NCBI RefSeq assembly: GCF_009937975.1
Contig: NZ_AP018441.1
Span: 3,968,001-4,032,000 of the forward strand
Origin: Undibacterium sp. YM2
GTDB lineage: Bacteria; Pseudomonadota; Gammaproteobacteria; Burkholderiales; Burkholderiaceae_D
Length of the DNA stretch: 64,000 nt
Reading direction: 5' to 3'
Positions 1 through 7,411 of this stretch are shown in pieces; positions within the stretch are counted from its first letter, which is position 1; each line of letters opens with the position of its first letter. Both the position numbers and the translations under genes were made by a program. The notes below the pieces were generated by a model, which was not told where the DNA came from, searched no databases, and was given only the letters and a program-made list of their open reading frames with translations.

Positions 1-216
1 TGTCAAAATACGACATATTTAACTAACTGTAACTTTGTCGATTTAACAATTTTCGTCTTTATATTGATGATTATGGCAAAATAGAACGAATGTTGATTTA
101 TGGCTGACATGATGTTTGACGAAATAGTAATGTCATCATCGCCGTGGTACTATCTGGTTTTATGCAGTAATTCGCGCAGTTCATCTGCGGTAATAATCTC
201 ACCCGAGAGGAGAAAT
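1..216. other. Leader region upstream of the OmpA-family gene
   Basis: AT-rich non-coding stretch. An open frame runs from 100 into the OmpA-family gene, but the signal peptide and a good Shine-Dalgarno (GAGGAG, just before 217) place the true start at 217, so about 215 bases remain as a 5' regulatory/untranslated region. I see no clear sigma-70 promoter or operator in it. Long 5' UTRs are common for abundant outer-membrane protein mRNAs, which are often sRNA targets; that is family knowledge, not something visible here. Confidence 0.4.
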
Positions 217-873
217 ATGAAAAATTTAGTCAAGCTCGTTATCGCAGCGTCCGCAGTAGCATCCTTTTCTGCTTCCGCACAGCAAGACATCATGGCTAAC
301 AAGCCACACAGCGCCTATGTACAAGATGGTCGCGGTGTAATTGCACGTGACCCATTTGGTCTGTGCTGGCGCACTGGCTACTGGACTCCTGCTGACGCAG
401 TTCCAGGTTGCGATGCACCTTTGGTACAACCAGCTCCACCAGCACCACCTAAAGTAGTTGCGCCGGAAGTTAAGCCTGAACCAGCAAAACCACCAGTTCC
501 ACCTGCACCTACTTCTGAAAAAGTAACGTTCGCAGCTGACGCATTCTTTGACTTTGACAAAGCAGTTCTGAAACCAGAAGCTAAAGTCAAACTCGACGAC
601 ATGGCATCCAAACTGAAATCCATCAACCTGGAAGTCGTTATCGCTGTTGGTCACACTGACTCTGTAGGCTCTGACGAATACAACCAAAAATTGTCTATCC
701 GTCGCGCTGAAGCTGTCAAAGCTTACCTGGTAAGCAAAGGCATCGAAGCCAACCGTGTTTACACTGAAGGCAAAGGCAAAAAACAACCAGTAGCTGACAA
801 CAAAACAGCTGATGGTCGCGCCAAAAACCGTCGCGTTGAAATCGAAGTTGTTGGTACACGCAACGTCAAGTAA
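217..873 (+). CDS. OmpA-family outer membrane / peptidoglycan-associated protein
   Basis: A 218-residue exported protein. Residues 1-21 form a Sec signal peptide (MKNLVKL, then a hydrophobic run, ending SASA-QQ). Residues about 70-100 are a Pro/Ala/Lys-rich linker. Residues about 105-215 are an OmpA C-terminal domain with the peptidoglycan-binding signature: FDFDKAVLKPEA, then GHTDSVGSDEYNQKLS, then RRAEAVKAYL, and NRRVEIEV at the end. It should anchor the outer membrane to peptidoglycan. There is no N-terminal eight-stranded barrel; the first 70 mature residues are short and contain WRTGYWTPADA, typical of betaproteobacterial OmpA-like proteins. The start at 217 has GAGGAG six bases upstream; the longer frame from 100 would bury the signal peptide. 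A strong terminator follows. Confidence 0.93.
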   Translation: MKNLVKLVIAASAVASFSASAQQDIMANKPHSAYVQDGRGVIARDPFGLCWRTGYWTPADAVPGCDAPLVQPAPPAPPKVVAPEVKPEPAKPPVPPAPTSEKVTFAADAFFDFDKAVLKPEAKVKLDDMASKLKSINLEVVIAVGHTDSVGSDEYNQKLSIRRAEAVKAYLVSKGIEANRVYTEGKGKKQPVADNKTADGRAKNRRVEIEVVGTRNVK

Positions 874-898
874 TTCAGTACTTGAAGCCTGGCTTCTG

Positions 899-925
899 AA
901 AAACCCGCTTCGGCGGGTTTTTTTA
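899..925 (+). terminator. Rho-independent terminator of the OmpA-family gene
   Basis: A perfect 8 bp stem (AAACCCGC / GCGGGTTT) closed by a TTCG tetraloop and followed by a T-run, 25 bases after the stop codon. Confidence 0.92.
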
Positions 926-1080
926 TTTGTGGCTTATGCTATTCATTTTGGCTTAAGGCCCAAATCACTCCCAGAGTATTTCCATACTATGTTTATTTTC
1001 CGCCAATGCGGTACAGCCCTGAATCGCCTACAATAGCGGTTTCGCAGCTCATGCCCCGACCCGGCACTTCAAACCACATC

Positions 1081-1785
1081 ATGTCCACCTTGAACGCTGA
1101 TCCCGCAGAAATCCAGAAATTTAGTGAACTTGCCCATCGCTGGTGGGACCCCAGCTCAGAATTCAAACCCCTGCATGAAATTAACCCCCTGCGCCTGGAA
1201 TGGATCAACCAGCGTGTGCCGCTGGCAGGCAAACAAGTCATCGACGTAGGTTGCGGCGGCGGCATCCTGGCCGAATCCATGGCAAAAAAAGGGGCGACAG
1301 TTACCGGCATAGACCTGTCTGACAAGGCGCTCAAGGTCGCCGACCTGCATGGCCTCGAATCTGGCGTCAGTGTCCGCTATAAAAAAATCGCCGCCGAAGA
1401 CATGGCAGAAGCAGAGGCTGGCCAGTTTGATGTTGTCACCTGCATGGAAATGCTGGAACACGTACCCGACCCCGCATCCATCATCAAGGCCTGTGCAAAA
1501 ATGGTCAAACCAGGCGGACATGTGTTCTTCTCAACACTGAACCGCAATGCCAAAGCCTACCTGTTTGCCGTCATCGGCGCAGAATACCTGCTGCAAATGC
1601 TGCCCAAGGGCACGCATGATTACGCCAAGTTCATCACCCCGGCAGAATTGTCACAAGACATACGTAATGCAGGCCTGGAATTACATGCGATGAAGGGCTT
1701 GAGTTATAACCCCCTGACCCAAATCTACTCCCTGAATAGTGATACCAGCGTCAACTACATGGTTGCCTGTACACGTCCGCTGTGA
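1081..1785 (+). CDS. ubiG: UbiG, ubiquinone biosynthesis O-methyltransferase
   Basis: A 234-residue class I SAM-dependent methyltransferase. UbiG performs both O-methylations of ubiquinone synthesis (on 2-polyprenyl-6-hydroxyphenol and on 3-demethylubiquinol). The N-terminus ([20 protein letters not shown], then [15 protein letters not shown]) is diagnostic of UbiG. SAM motif I is [16 protein letters not shown] at about residue 58; the acidic GIDLS follows, and the post-motif [11 protein letters not shown] sits near residue 120. The frame is open from 1006, but ATG 1081 gives the usual family length. It precedes gph, an order common in Oxalobacteraceae and Burkholderiales. Confidence 0.95.
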   Translation: MSTLNADPAEIQKFSELAHRWWDPSSEFKPLHEINPLRLEWINQRVPLAGKQVIDVGCGGGILAESMAKKGATVTGIDLSDKALKVADLHGLESGVSVRYKKIAAEDMAEAEAGQFDVVTCMEMLEHVPDPASIIKACAKMVKPGGHVFFSTLNRNAKAYLFAVIGAEYLLQMLPKGTHDYAKFITPAELSQDIRNAGLELHAMKGLSYNPLTQIYSLNSDTSVNYMVACTRPL

Positions 1786-1795
1786 AGCCAACAAA

Positions 1796-1835
1796 ACGCC
1801 TTCATCCATCATGAAGGCGTGTTCTTGATTTTTTA
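1796..1835 (+). terminator. Hairpin between ubiG and gph (terminator or attenuator)
   Basis: A perfect 10 bp stem (ACGCCTTCAT / ATGAAGGCGT) with loop CCATC. The T-rich stretch follows after a five-base gap rather than directly, so it may terminate only part of the transcripts, leaving gph partly co-transcribed with ubiG. Confidence 0.55.
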
Positions 1836-1837
1836 TT

Positions 1838-2515
1838 ATGCAAACTCCACAAGCAATTCTGTTTGACCTTGATGGCACCCTCGCAGACACCGCCCCCGAC
1901 CTCGCAGCCGCCGTCAATGTCATGCGGGAAAACAGGCAACTGGCACCCGTTCATTATCAAAGTTTGCGCCCACATGCATCCGCTGGCGCACGCGGTTTGC
2001 TGGGCGCGGGCTTTGGCATCACGCCAGAACACCCTGACTACGAAGCCATGCGCGTTGAATTTTTGAACCAGTATGAATCCGCCATTGCTGTGCACAGCAA
2101 ACTGTTCAAGCAAGTGCCTGATCTGCTGCGCGGTCTCGATGTCATGGGCGTATCCTGGGGCATAGTCACCAACAAGGCCATGCGCTTTACCCGCCCGCTG
2201 ATCCCGCTGCTGGATTTGCAGGAAGCGCGCTGCGTGATTTCTGGCGACACCACCCCGCATGCCAAACCCCACCCTGCCCCCTTACTCGAAGCGGCAAGGC
2301 AACTGGGCATACGCTCAGAAAACTGCTGGTACGTAGGCGACGACCTGCGCGACATACAAGCTGCCGAAGCAGCAGGTATGACCAGCATCGCCGCCGCCTG
2401 GGGTTATTGCGGCGCGACCGAACCCAAACACTGGAAAGCCGACGCCATCATCGACAGCCCGCTGGAACTGCTGGAACTGGTACGCGGCAAACATTTACAG
2501 GCCGTAGGCTCTTGA
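1838..2515 (+). CDS. gph: Phosphoglycolate phosphatase (HAD superfamily)
   Basis: A 225-residue HAD hydrolase, which dephosphorylates 2-phosphoglycolate formed during DNA repair or oxygenation chemistry. HAD motif I is DLDGTLADTAPDL at residues 9-21 (nucleophile Asp9, general acid Asp11). Motif II is the Thr of VTNKAMR near residue 110. Motif III/IV is KPHPAPLLEA, then YVGDDLRDIQAAEAAGM near residues 168-185. The helical cap lies between motif I and residue 80. Its position after ubiG supports gph rather than another HAD phosphatase. The start has no obvious Shine-Dalgarno. Its stop codon nearly abuts the ssrA promoter. Confidence 0.9.
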   Translation: MQTPQAILFDLDGTLADTAPDLAAAVNVMRENRQLAPVHYQSLRPHASAGARGLLGAGFGITPEHPDYEAMRVEFLNQYESAIAVHSKLFKQVPDLLRGLDVMGVSWGIVTNKAMRFTRPLIPLLDLQEARCVISGDTTPHAKPHPAPLLEAARQLGIRSENCWYVGDDLRDIQAAEAAGMTSIAAAWGYCGATEPKHWKADAIIDSPLELLELVRGKHLQAVGS

Positions 2516-2542
2516 ATCTATCGCGCCAGACCACATATAGGA

Positions 2543-2548
2543 TATACT
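2543..2548 (+). promoter_or_regulatory. -10 element of the ssrA promoter
   Basis: TATACT lies 12 bases upstream of the mature tmRNA 5' end, fitting a precursor with a short leader trimmed by RNase P. No good -35 is present at 16-18 bp spacing; TTGAAT at 2512 is 25 bp away. Confidence 0.55.
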
Positions 2549-2559
2549 ATCAATGCTTA

Positions 2560-2919
2560 GGGGTCGACCAGGTTTCGACAGGGGTTGCAAAGCAGCGCAG
2601 GGCATACCGAGGCCAGACTACCTCGTAAATACAATCTGAACTATATAACTGCAAACGATAACTCGTACGCATTAGCCGCTTAATACCGGCTAACCTTACA
2701 CCACTTCGTCCATAGGGTGGGCTGGCAACAGCAGTAAGGACATTCATATGGAATCGTCTTGAGCCGGGTTACTTGACTCTCGATTAAATAATAGGTAACT
2801 CGTCCTGCCGCAGCGTGTGCGTCCGCGTCGTCAGGATTAAATCAAATGGCAGCACTAAGTATGTAGAACTGTCTGTAGAGTGCTTCTGGACGCGGGTTCG
2901 ATTCCCGCCGACTCCACCA
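2560..2919 (+). ncRNA. ssrA: tmRNA (SsrA)
   Basis: A 360-nt one-piece tmRNA that rescues stalled ribosomes. The acceptor stem is complete: 5' GGGGUCG pairs with 3' CGACUCC, leaving ACCA, and keeps the G3-U70 wobble that specifies alanine charging, which fixes the 5' end at 2560. The T-arm GGTTCGATTCCCGCC is at 2894-2909, and the 3' end CCACCA is encoded. The tag reading frame begins with the resume codon GCA at 2651 and reads ANDNSYALAA, stop at 2681-2683, a betaproteobacteria-like tag ending in the ALAA degron. Confidence 0.97.
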
Positions 2920-2927
2920 AAAATGCA

Positions 2928-2962
2928 AAACCACCCAGCTTCATCGGGTGGTTTTTTATTTT
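2928..2962 (+). terminator. Terminator of ssrA
   Basis: A 9 bp stem AAACCACCC / GGGTGGTTT with a nine-base loop and a T-run, nine bases after the tmRNA CCA end. Confidence 0.9.
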
Positions 2963-3106
2963 TGTTGATTTGGTGGGGATCTAACCCGCGGGACGCGGGG
3001 CGAACAGGGGTTTCGAGCTGCATGCAGCGAGCCTGTGAGCGACATATCGCTTGCAAGCGATATGGCTGGCCAGGATGGCCGATTCCCGCCGACTCCACCA
3101 GAATAC

Positions 3107-3142
3107 AAAGCCATCCAATTTATTGGGTGGCTTTTTTATTTT
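3107..3142 (+). terminator. Second terminator hairpin inside the ssrA-tail repeat
   Basis: Stem AAGCCATCCAAT / ATTGGGTGGCTT (one G-T type mismatch) plus a T-run. It is the diverged copy of the ssrA terminator, at the same place in the second repeat unit. Confidence 0.8.
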
Positions 3143-3278
3143 GATGATCTGCGTGAATTGAACCCGCGGGACGCGGGGCGAGTGGGGGTTTCGAGCCGCA
3201 TGCGGCGAGCCCACGAGCGACATGGCGCATGCAAGCGCCATGGCTGGCCAGGGTGGCCGATTTCCGCCGCCTCCACTA

Positions 3279-3608
3279 CATTACTGCAAATGCATTACCA
3301 AGTTTGCCTAAATCCCGCCCTTCCTCATAGAAGAGTGGTTTTTTTGCCCAAAGTCACCCATTGTTAACCATCCATAGCAATGCTGATATGCAGTAACTAT
3401 CGCGGCAACCCGCAAAATCTTCATTTACTGCAAGCTAGTTACTGCATTACGGTTACTGCATGAGAATATCTATTAAATTGAACCATAATCCGCATCGGTG
3501 ATGAGTAATCGCCCGCCAGGTTGAATACGTGTGAATGTTAGGACTTATATTTGTTTCTTAAGAGACCTGGCCCGGCGCACCTGCTACAAAACGAGGTACA
3601 CCAAAGTA
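3279..3608. other. AT-rich intergenic stretch with iterated GTTACTGCA motifs
   Basis: No gene is visible. The octamer TTACTGCA or its complement occurs at about 3281, 3389, 3424, 3439 and 3453, three of them within 40 bases. These could be binding sites or decayed repeat material. The composition drops sharply in GC compared with the flanking ssrA block. Confidence 0.4.
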
Positions 3609-3782
3609 TCAATATGGCTTTTTTTCAGGATGTTCTAAGTAGTAAATCTTTTCTTTAAGTTGGTCTATTTGCGCTTGTTGTTTATCGATAAAAGTCGAGA
3701 GTCTATGCATAGCATAGTAAGTCATGATAAAACCCCAAATGATTTTCCACGAGTAAATAGATACTCCAAAGTATTCATCCAT
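3609..3782 (-). CDS. Small predicted membrane/coiled-coil protein (57 aa)
   Basis: A 57-residue ORF beginning MDEYFGVSIYSWK. Residues about 10-26 are hydrophobic (WKIIWGFIMTYYAM), followed by a heptad-like polar helix (FIDKQQAQIDQLKEKIYYLE). A strong Shine-Dalgarno AGGAGT lies five bases before the ATG at 3782, which is the main reason to call it. It begins 18 bases after the stop of the 75-residue ORF, on the same strand and with the same membrane-helix-then-coil plan, so the two look like a small operon. Function unknown; phage or plasmid-derived small membrane proteins are one possibility given the att-like ssrA end nearby. Confidence 0.55.
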   Translation of the reverse strand: MDEYFGVSIYSWKIIWGFIMTYYAMHRLSTFIDKQQAQIDQLKEKIYYLEHPEKKPY

Positions 3783-3800
3783 GCTGACTCCTAATAAGCG

Positions 3801-4028
3801 CTAATTTTTTAAACTTTCATCATGATCAAGTAACTTATCATGATGCTTTTCAACGATTGAAGATAATTCCTGAAGTTCAGCCACTTGACGTTTTAATCGC
3901 AATATTTCATAGCTATTGTTGTTAAGTTCATTCGATATGTTTGAGAAAATTTTCAACCCAATCAAAGAAACGATAATTAAAAACCAGTGGTTTAATATCC
4001 AGTAAAGGCAATCGTTAATGTATTGCAT
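3801..4028 (-). CDS. Small predicted membrane/coiled-coil protein (75 aa)
   Basis: A 75-residue ORF starting MQYINDCLYWILNHW. A single membrane helix spans about residues 8-28, and residues 35-70 form a Leu/Ile heptad coiled coil (EILRLKRQVAELQELSSIVEK) with a charged tail. AAGG lies about nine bases upstream of the start. It is the promoter-proximal partner of the 57-residue ORF. I recognise no family. AT content is higher than in the flanking chromosome, suggesting acquired DNA. Confidence 0.55.
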   Translation of the reverse strand: MQYINDCLYWILNHWFLIIVSLIGLKIFSNISNELNNNSYEILRLKRQVAELQELSSIVEKHHDKLLDHDESLKN

Positions 4029-4116
4029 TTAAATAACCTTTTTGAAATTTGCTAAATATTTACGCTACTGCAAATAATAGATTAACTAAAAAAATACAGT
4101 TAAATATTATGGATGA

Positions 4117-4401
4117 TGTGATGTAGTTATCAATTCTGGATATATCACGGGTCTGGTTTATACCGCGTTAAACTTTCTATCTTTATTTTTCTTTACTGAG
4201 AGTCTGACTCAGCTCATCATTTTGACTGGGATATGCTGCTTTATTGGAGCATTGAGTTATGGTGTAAAAAAGAGAGATCGCTGGGCAGCTCTGACACCTT
4301 TTCTTGCCCCTATCATAGTTACGGTCCTGTCATCCTGCATTGCGACGAGTAAACAGAACCAGTATTTGCCTGGTGATTCAAACCCGATCACAAAGTCATA
4401 G
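4117..4401 (+). pseudogene. Possible membrane-protein remnant without a standard start
   Basis: An open frame of about 94 codons ending TAG at 4399-4401 encodes two to three hydrophobic segments (YTALNFLSLFFF, LIILTGICCFIGALSYG, TPFLAPIIVTVLSSC) and a polar tail. It has no ATG in frame; an ATG at 4109 in another frame hits TAG after five codons, as if the 5' end had been frameshifted or lost. It ends 26 bases before the next gene. It could be a decayed gene or chance. Confidence 0.3.
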
Positions 4402-4427
4402 CGAATGAATCCCGAATACACTTATCT

Positions 4428-5036
4428 ATGACCACAGAACTCAAATTTTATCTCGCCACTTGGATCAGCTACTGCATCCTGTGCATCTGGCTATACATGT
4501 CTGACCGCACCTCCTTTCCTCTGCAAGCGTACAAAGCATTTTTATACGTGCCCTGGAAGCTGATTACTTTCAGCATCGCTGCAATTGGGATTACTGTCGT
4601 CGCACCTTACACAGCTGACCCGACCTGGGATTATTTTGATGCGGCCATGATGTCTGCACTCACATTCTTGACTGCACCTTGGGCGACGGGAATGCTCTAC
4701 CTGGGAATAAGAGGCAAAGCCAGGTTCAAGCACGTGCTGGTCGCAATTGGGGTTTGGATGTTCTCGGCAAGCTGGTGTTATGACTTGTATCTGTTGATCA
4801 GGGATGGCCATTACCCGATTACCTGGGAGGCAAATATCTATGCATCCTCGGTGCTTTATTTTAGCGCGGGCTTGCTATGGAATCTGGAATATAGAGCTGG
4901 CCGGGGCGTGACATTTTCTTTTCTTGAACCGGGATTTCCAGTCCGCCCACAGCAAACAGGTTTTGCCAGGATCGCCTTGTTTGGCCTGCCTTTCATGATA
5001 TTGGCTATCTGTTGCATAGGATATTTTCTTATCTAA
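4428..5036 (+). CDS. Polytopic membrane protein of unknown function
   Basis: A 202-residue protein with about five hydrophobic helices (residues about 7-23, 42-62, 70-93, 103-123 and 180-200). The loops include WEANIYASSVLYFSAG and a conserved-looking WNLEYRAGRG. There is no signal peptide or known motif. The start ATG 4428 follows a frame stop and lies close behind the decayed membrane ORF. I do not recognise the family and propose no function. Confidence 0.7.
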   Translation: MTTELKFYLATWISYCILCIWLYMSDRTSFPLQAYKAFLYVPWKLITFSIAAIGITVVAPYTADPTWDYFDAAMMSALTFLTAPWATGMLYLGIRGKARFKHVLVAIGVWMFSASWCYDLYLLIRDGHYPITWEANIYASSVLYFSAGLLWNLEYRAGRGVTFSFLEPGFPVRPQQTGFARIALFGLPFMILAICCIGYFLI

Positions 5037-5130
5037 AGACAAGAAAAATCACACGCAACAAAATTCACAACTTCATCCAGCTTACAGACCTTCAAGCGTT
5101 CAGGAAAATCAATCCCTGATTCAACTTACC

Positions 5131-5790
5131 CTAATCCCTGTCCGGCGCCCCAAGCGGGAATAACTGCCGATAAGGCCGCGCCTCTTCCACTGCCCTCGCG
5201 AATGATGGGCGGGCCAGCAAACGGCTGCGGTAGGCGCGTAGTCTTGGATATTTTTCTGCGATTTGCTGGGTCCAGTCTGCATAGAAGAGTGAAGGCGCTG
5301 CAGCGCAGTCTGCCAGCGTGAAATTTTCGCCGCTGGCCCAAGCATCGCCTTTGCTGTGGTTTTCCAGCCATGCATAGGCGAGGTCGAGTTTGCTGGCGGC
5401 GTGGGCCAGTCCTTCCTGTCTTTTTATGGTATCGCCTGTCAGTGCTGCGCCAACCGCATGCTGGACCGGGGTCATGACGTGCAGGTCGAAATAGCGGTCA
5501 AGAAAGCGCACGTCCAGTGCCTGCATGGGGTCTGCCGGCAGCAGGCGCACTGGCCCAGGGTGAACCAATTGCAGGTACTCAATGATGATACTGGTCTCGA
5601 CAACATTGCGCTCACCGTCAACAAGCAAGGGGAATTTGCCCAGCGGCCAGCGTTGCAACCACTCTGCGGTGTAGGCGGGCGTATCTGGTCCTATGCAGCG
5701 GAATTCAAAAGGCGTGTCGTTCTCGTACAGAGCGATAAGCACTTTCTGGGTGTAGGACGAGAATGGATGACCGTATAGTGTGAGTGACAT
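5131..5790 (-). CDS. Glutathione S-transferase family protein
   Basis: A 219-residue cytosolic GST. The N-terminal thioredoxin-like domain (residues 1-80) starts SLTLYGHPFSSYTQKVLIAL, with the Ser pair near residue 11 in the usual catalytic position; the cis-Pro/GSH contact motif is KFPLLVDGE, followed by VVETSIIIEYL. The helical C-terminal domain (about 90-210) contains FTLADCAAAPSLFY, the N-capping-box region typical of GSTs. It probably conjugates or reduces electrophiles; the substrate is unknown. It stands alone, convergent with the membrane protein at 4428. Confidence 0.88.
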   Translation of the reverse strand: MSLTLYGHPFSSYTQKVLIALYENDTPFEFRCIGPDTPAYTAEWLQRWPLGKFPLLVDGERNVVETSIIIEYLQLVHPGPVRLLPADPMQALDVRFLDRYFDLHVMTPVQHAVGAALTGDTIKRQEGLAHAASKLDLAYAWLENHSKGDAWASGENFTLADCAAAPSLFYADWTQQIAEKYPRLRAYRSRLLARPSFARAVEEARPYRQLFPLGAPDRD

Positions 5791-6134
5791 GAGCTACGCC
5801 TTGAAAAATGTGTGCATTGATGATGTTCGCGTTGTCCAGGAATTTATCTCGCATGGTAGTCTGCGTATGACCAAGACCACCTCGGCCATACGCCGCAAAT
5901 ACATGCCTGGCCCAATTCTGCGCGTCCACAGGTATTCAATCAAATACTTCAATCCAGCGGCAAGGTTCATTATTTGCCGACTATATTGAAAATGCAATCA
6001 CTTGCAGAGTTGAAATGATCAGAAACCGGCTCGCTAAATAAGGCCCTGGGTGACAAATGAAATCAGGGCGACCATCTCTTGTTCGCGACGGCAATTCAAT
6101 CTCAACAATAGGCCGTCCGTTTAAATTTCAGACA
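5791..6134. other. Intergenic region, nothing recognisable
   Basis: About 340 bases between the start of the GST gene and the terminator of the lipoprotein gene. Short overlapping frames exist on both strands, but none has a Shine-Dalgarno or protein-like composition. It should contain the GST promoter. Confidence 0.4.
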
Positions 6135-6170
6135 CAAAAAACAATAAGCCACCTTACGGTGGCTCATTGT
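6135..6170 (-). terminator. Terminator of the lipoprotein gene
   Basis: Read on the minus strand, a 13 bp stem ACAATGAGCCACC / GGTGGCTTATTGT (one mismatch) with loop GTAA is followed by TTTTT, 30 bases after the stop codon at 6200. Confidence 0.88.
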
Positions 6171-6199
6171 CTCAATACCGGACTTCGCTTCTATTGAGC

Positions 6200-6832
6200 T
6201 TAGCCACGCACATAGCGGCTATCAACTGCAAAGGCAGTCGTTGAACTGCCAATCGCCTGCACAAAAAACAGTTCGCCATTACGCAGCATGAAACCGCCCT
6301 GGGCGCTGCCAGATGAGATTTCTATGGTCTGGGTAATTGTCGTGTCCTTGAAAACAAATTTCCAGGTGGTCTTGCCATTGACTACGGAAGATGACACGGC
6401 GCTGCCAACGAAGTTGATCACAGCGCCGTTAGCAGTCGCATTGACCACATCTACTGAGGAAGCAACGGTTTCGCCTGTCAGCATTTTGACGGTGGCATTG
6501 GCTTCTGTCCTGATATGTTGCGCCACCACAACCGGCGAGGTGTAGGTGCCAGTTGCGACGATAGCTCCTGTGCAGTTGGCGTTTTCATAGAATTCAATTT
6601 TTTGTGACATCGACAGCGCGGAACCAGCGCTGGTCGCCGTAATCGTGGTCGTGTCGATCTCATGGTTCTGGCAACCCTGGTTCCAGACACCAACATATTT
6701 GCTCAAAGGGCCTGTGCTGGTATCAACAGGTGTCACCGTTGCAGGCGCACTGCCACCTGATCCGCCGCCACCGCAGGCTGCCAGCAGCATTGCAGTCATT
6801 ACGCCCAAACCAGCTAATTTAATTTGTTTCAT
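6200..6832 (-). CDS. Predicted lipoprotein of unknown function
   Basis: A 210-residue lipoprotein. The signal is MKQIKLAGLGVMTAMLLAAC, with lipobox LAAC and lipidated Cys20, followed by a flexible Gly/Ser stretch. The mature part is rich in Thr/Val/Ser beta-strand segments; KYVGVWNQGC and the Cys of ENANCTGAIV may form a disulfide, and the repeated small-residue pattern suggests a beta-barrel or lipocalin-like fold. This type of short Gly-rich-linker lipoprotein is frequent in Oxalobacteraceae. No catalytic motif seen. It has its own terminator and is probably monocistronic. Confidence 0.75.
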   Translation of the reverse strand: MKQIKLAGLGVMTAMLLAACGGGGSGGSAPATVTPVDTSTGPLSKYVGVWNQGCQNHEIDTTTITATSAGSALSMSQKIEFYENANCTGAIVATGTYTSPVVVAQHIRTEANATVKMLTGETVASSVDVVNATANGAVINFVGSAVSSSVVNGKTTWKFVFKDTTITQTIEISSGSAQGGFMLRNGELFFVQAIGSSTTAFAVDSRYVRG

Positions 6833-7411
6833 TTTGCATCACTCTTTAGTATAAAAATAGACCGTTCGCATTATGACAATTTTCATAGCAAATTCGGAAA
6901 ATAATTGGCTTTTTATTTAGAACTCATTTCATAAATATGAATGAGATGCGTTTGCCTCATAACACGGACCGGTAACACGTTTGTGGTTGTTAATTGTGGA
7001 ACTATTTTCAATAAATCCAATGTTGTCTGATACGTGTTATGAGGCAAACCCTTCGGGAACTGACGATTTGGGCGCATTGCTGTGTTGCGTCCTTTGCTAA
7101 GGCATGAGCCTTAGCTGCAGGCCACGCCTTGCACTGCATCCCAAATCGCCTTGTTCGCACTCATCCCTATTTATGAAATGAGTTCTAGTTGAATCAATGA
7201 AATTTTCTAAAGAGCAATCTTAATCACATTACAAAAACTGTATTTGATCTGGATGCAAGTTTGGCACGCGCAAGTAACGTTGTTAAAAATACACATCCAT
7301 CGCAAGTTGTGCAGTGGCCTGTCGAAAAAGAATTAAAATATCAACATGATAAAAATACAATCATAAATCAAGCTCTGCGGATTTCGCGCATCTCTCCAAT
7401 CAGGGAACATC
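6833..7411. other. Gene-free region carrying an inverted-repeat element
   Basis: About 580 bases without a convincing gene. It holds the promoter side of the lipoprotein gene, the 270 bp inverted-repeat element at 6918-7187, and the leader of the di-heme cytochrome gene. A frame at 7261-7524 overlaps that gene and looks spurious. Confidence 0.5.
6918..7187. mobile_element. MITE-like inverted-repeat element
   Basis: Terminal inverted repeats of about 28 bp (TAGAACTCATTTCATAAATA at 6918, complement ending at 7187) bound 270 bp with no ORF. Nested inside are a 17 bp perfect inverted repeat, GTTTGCCTCATAACACG at 6950-6966 with its complement at 7033-7049, and further pairings GATTTGGG/CCCAAATC and GCTAAGGC/GCCTTAGC. 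The whole could fold into one long branched hairpin. This looks like a non-autonomous transposable or repeat element; no clear target duplication is visible. Confidence 0.6.

Larger units (their letters stand above)
2900..3278 (+). repeat. Tandem repeats of the ssrA 3' end with a covarying structured spacer (rtT-like)
   Basis: The last 20 bases of ssrA (2900-2919) are repeated perfectly at 3081-3100 and, degenerate, at 3259-3278, giving units of 181 and 178 bp. Each full unit holds the tRNA-like 3' end, a terminator hairpin (2928-2962; 3107-3142) and a GC-rich spacer of consecutive hairpins. Stems at 3004-3008/3032-3036, 3017-3028, 3044-3063 and 3068-3080 recur exactly 178 bases later, with six base pairs changed on both sides. 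The layout matches the E. coli tyrT locus, where about 178 bp repeats carry the last 19 bases of the tRNA and yield rtT RNA. Whether a stable RNA is released here is not known. Confidence 0.85.

Noticed and set aside
100..216. Upstream extension of the OmpA-family frame
   Set aside because: Signal peptide and Shine-Dalgarno fix the start at 217; the extra residues have no protein-like features.
2900..3100. ssrA 20 bp direct repeat as attL/attR of an integrated island
   Set aside because: The copies are only 180 bp apart with a similar spacer and no integrase gene in between or nearby, fitting tandem duplication rather than an integrated element.
2784..3367. Several overlapping ORFs across ssrA and its tail repeats on both strands
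   Set aside because: They read through tmRNA, terminators and palindromic repeats; their apparent conservation is explained by the RNA or DNA repeat.
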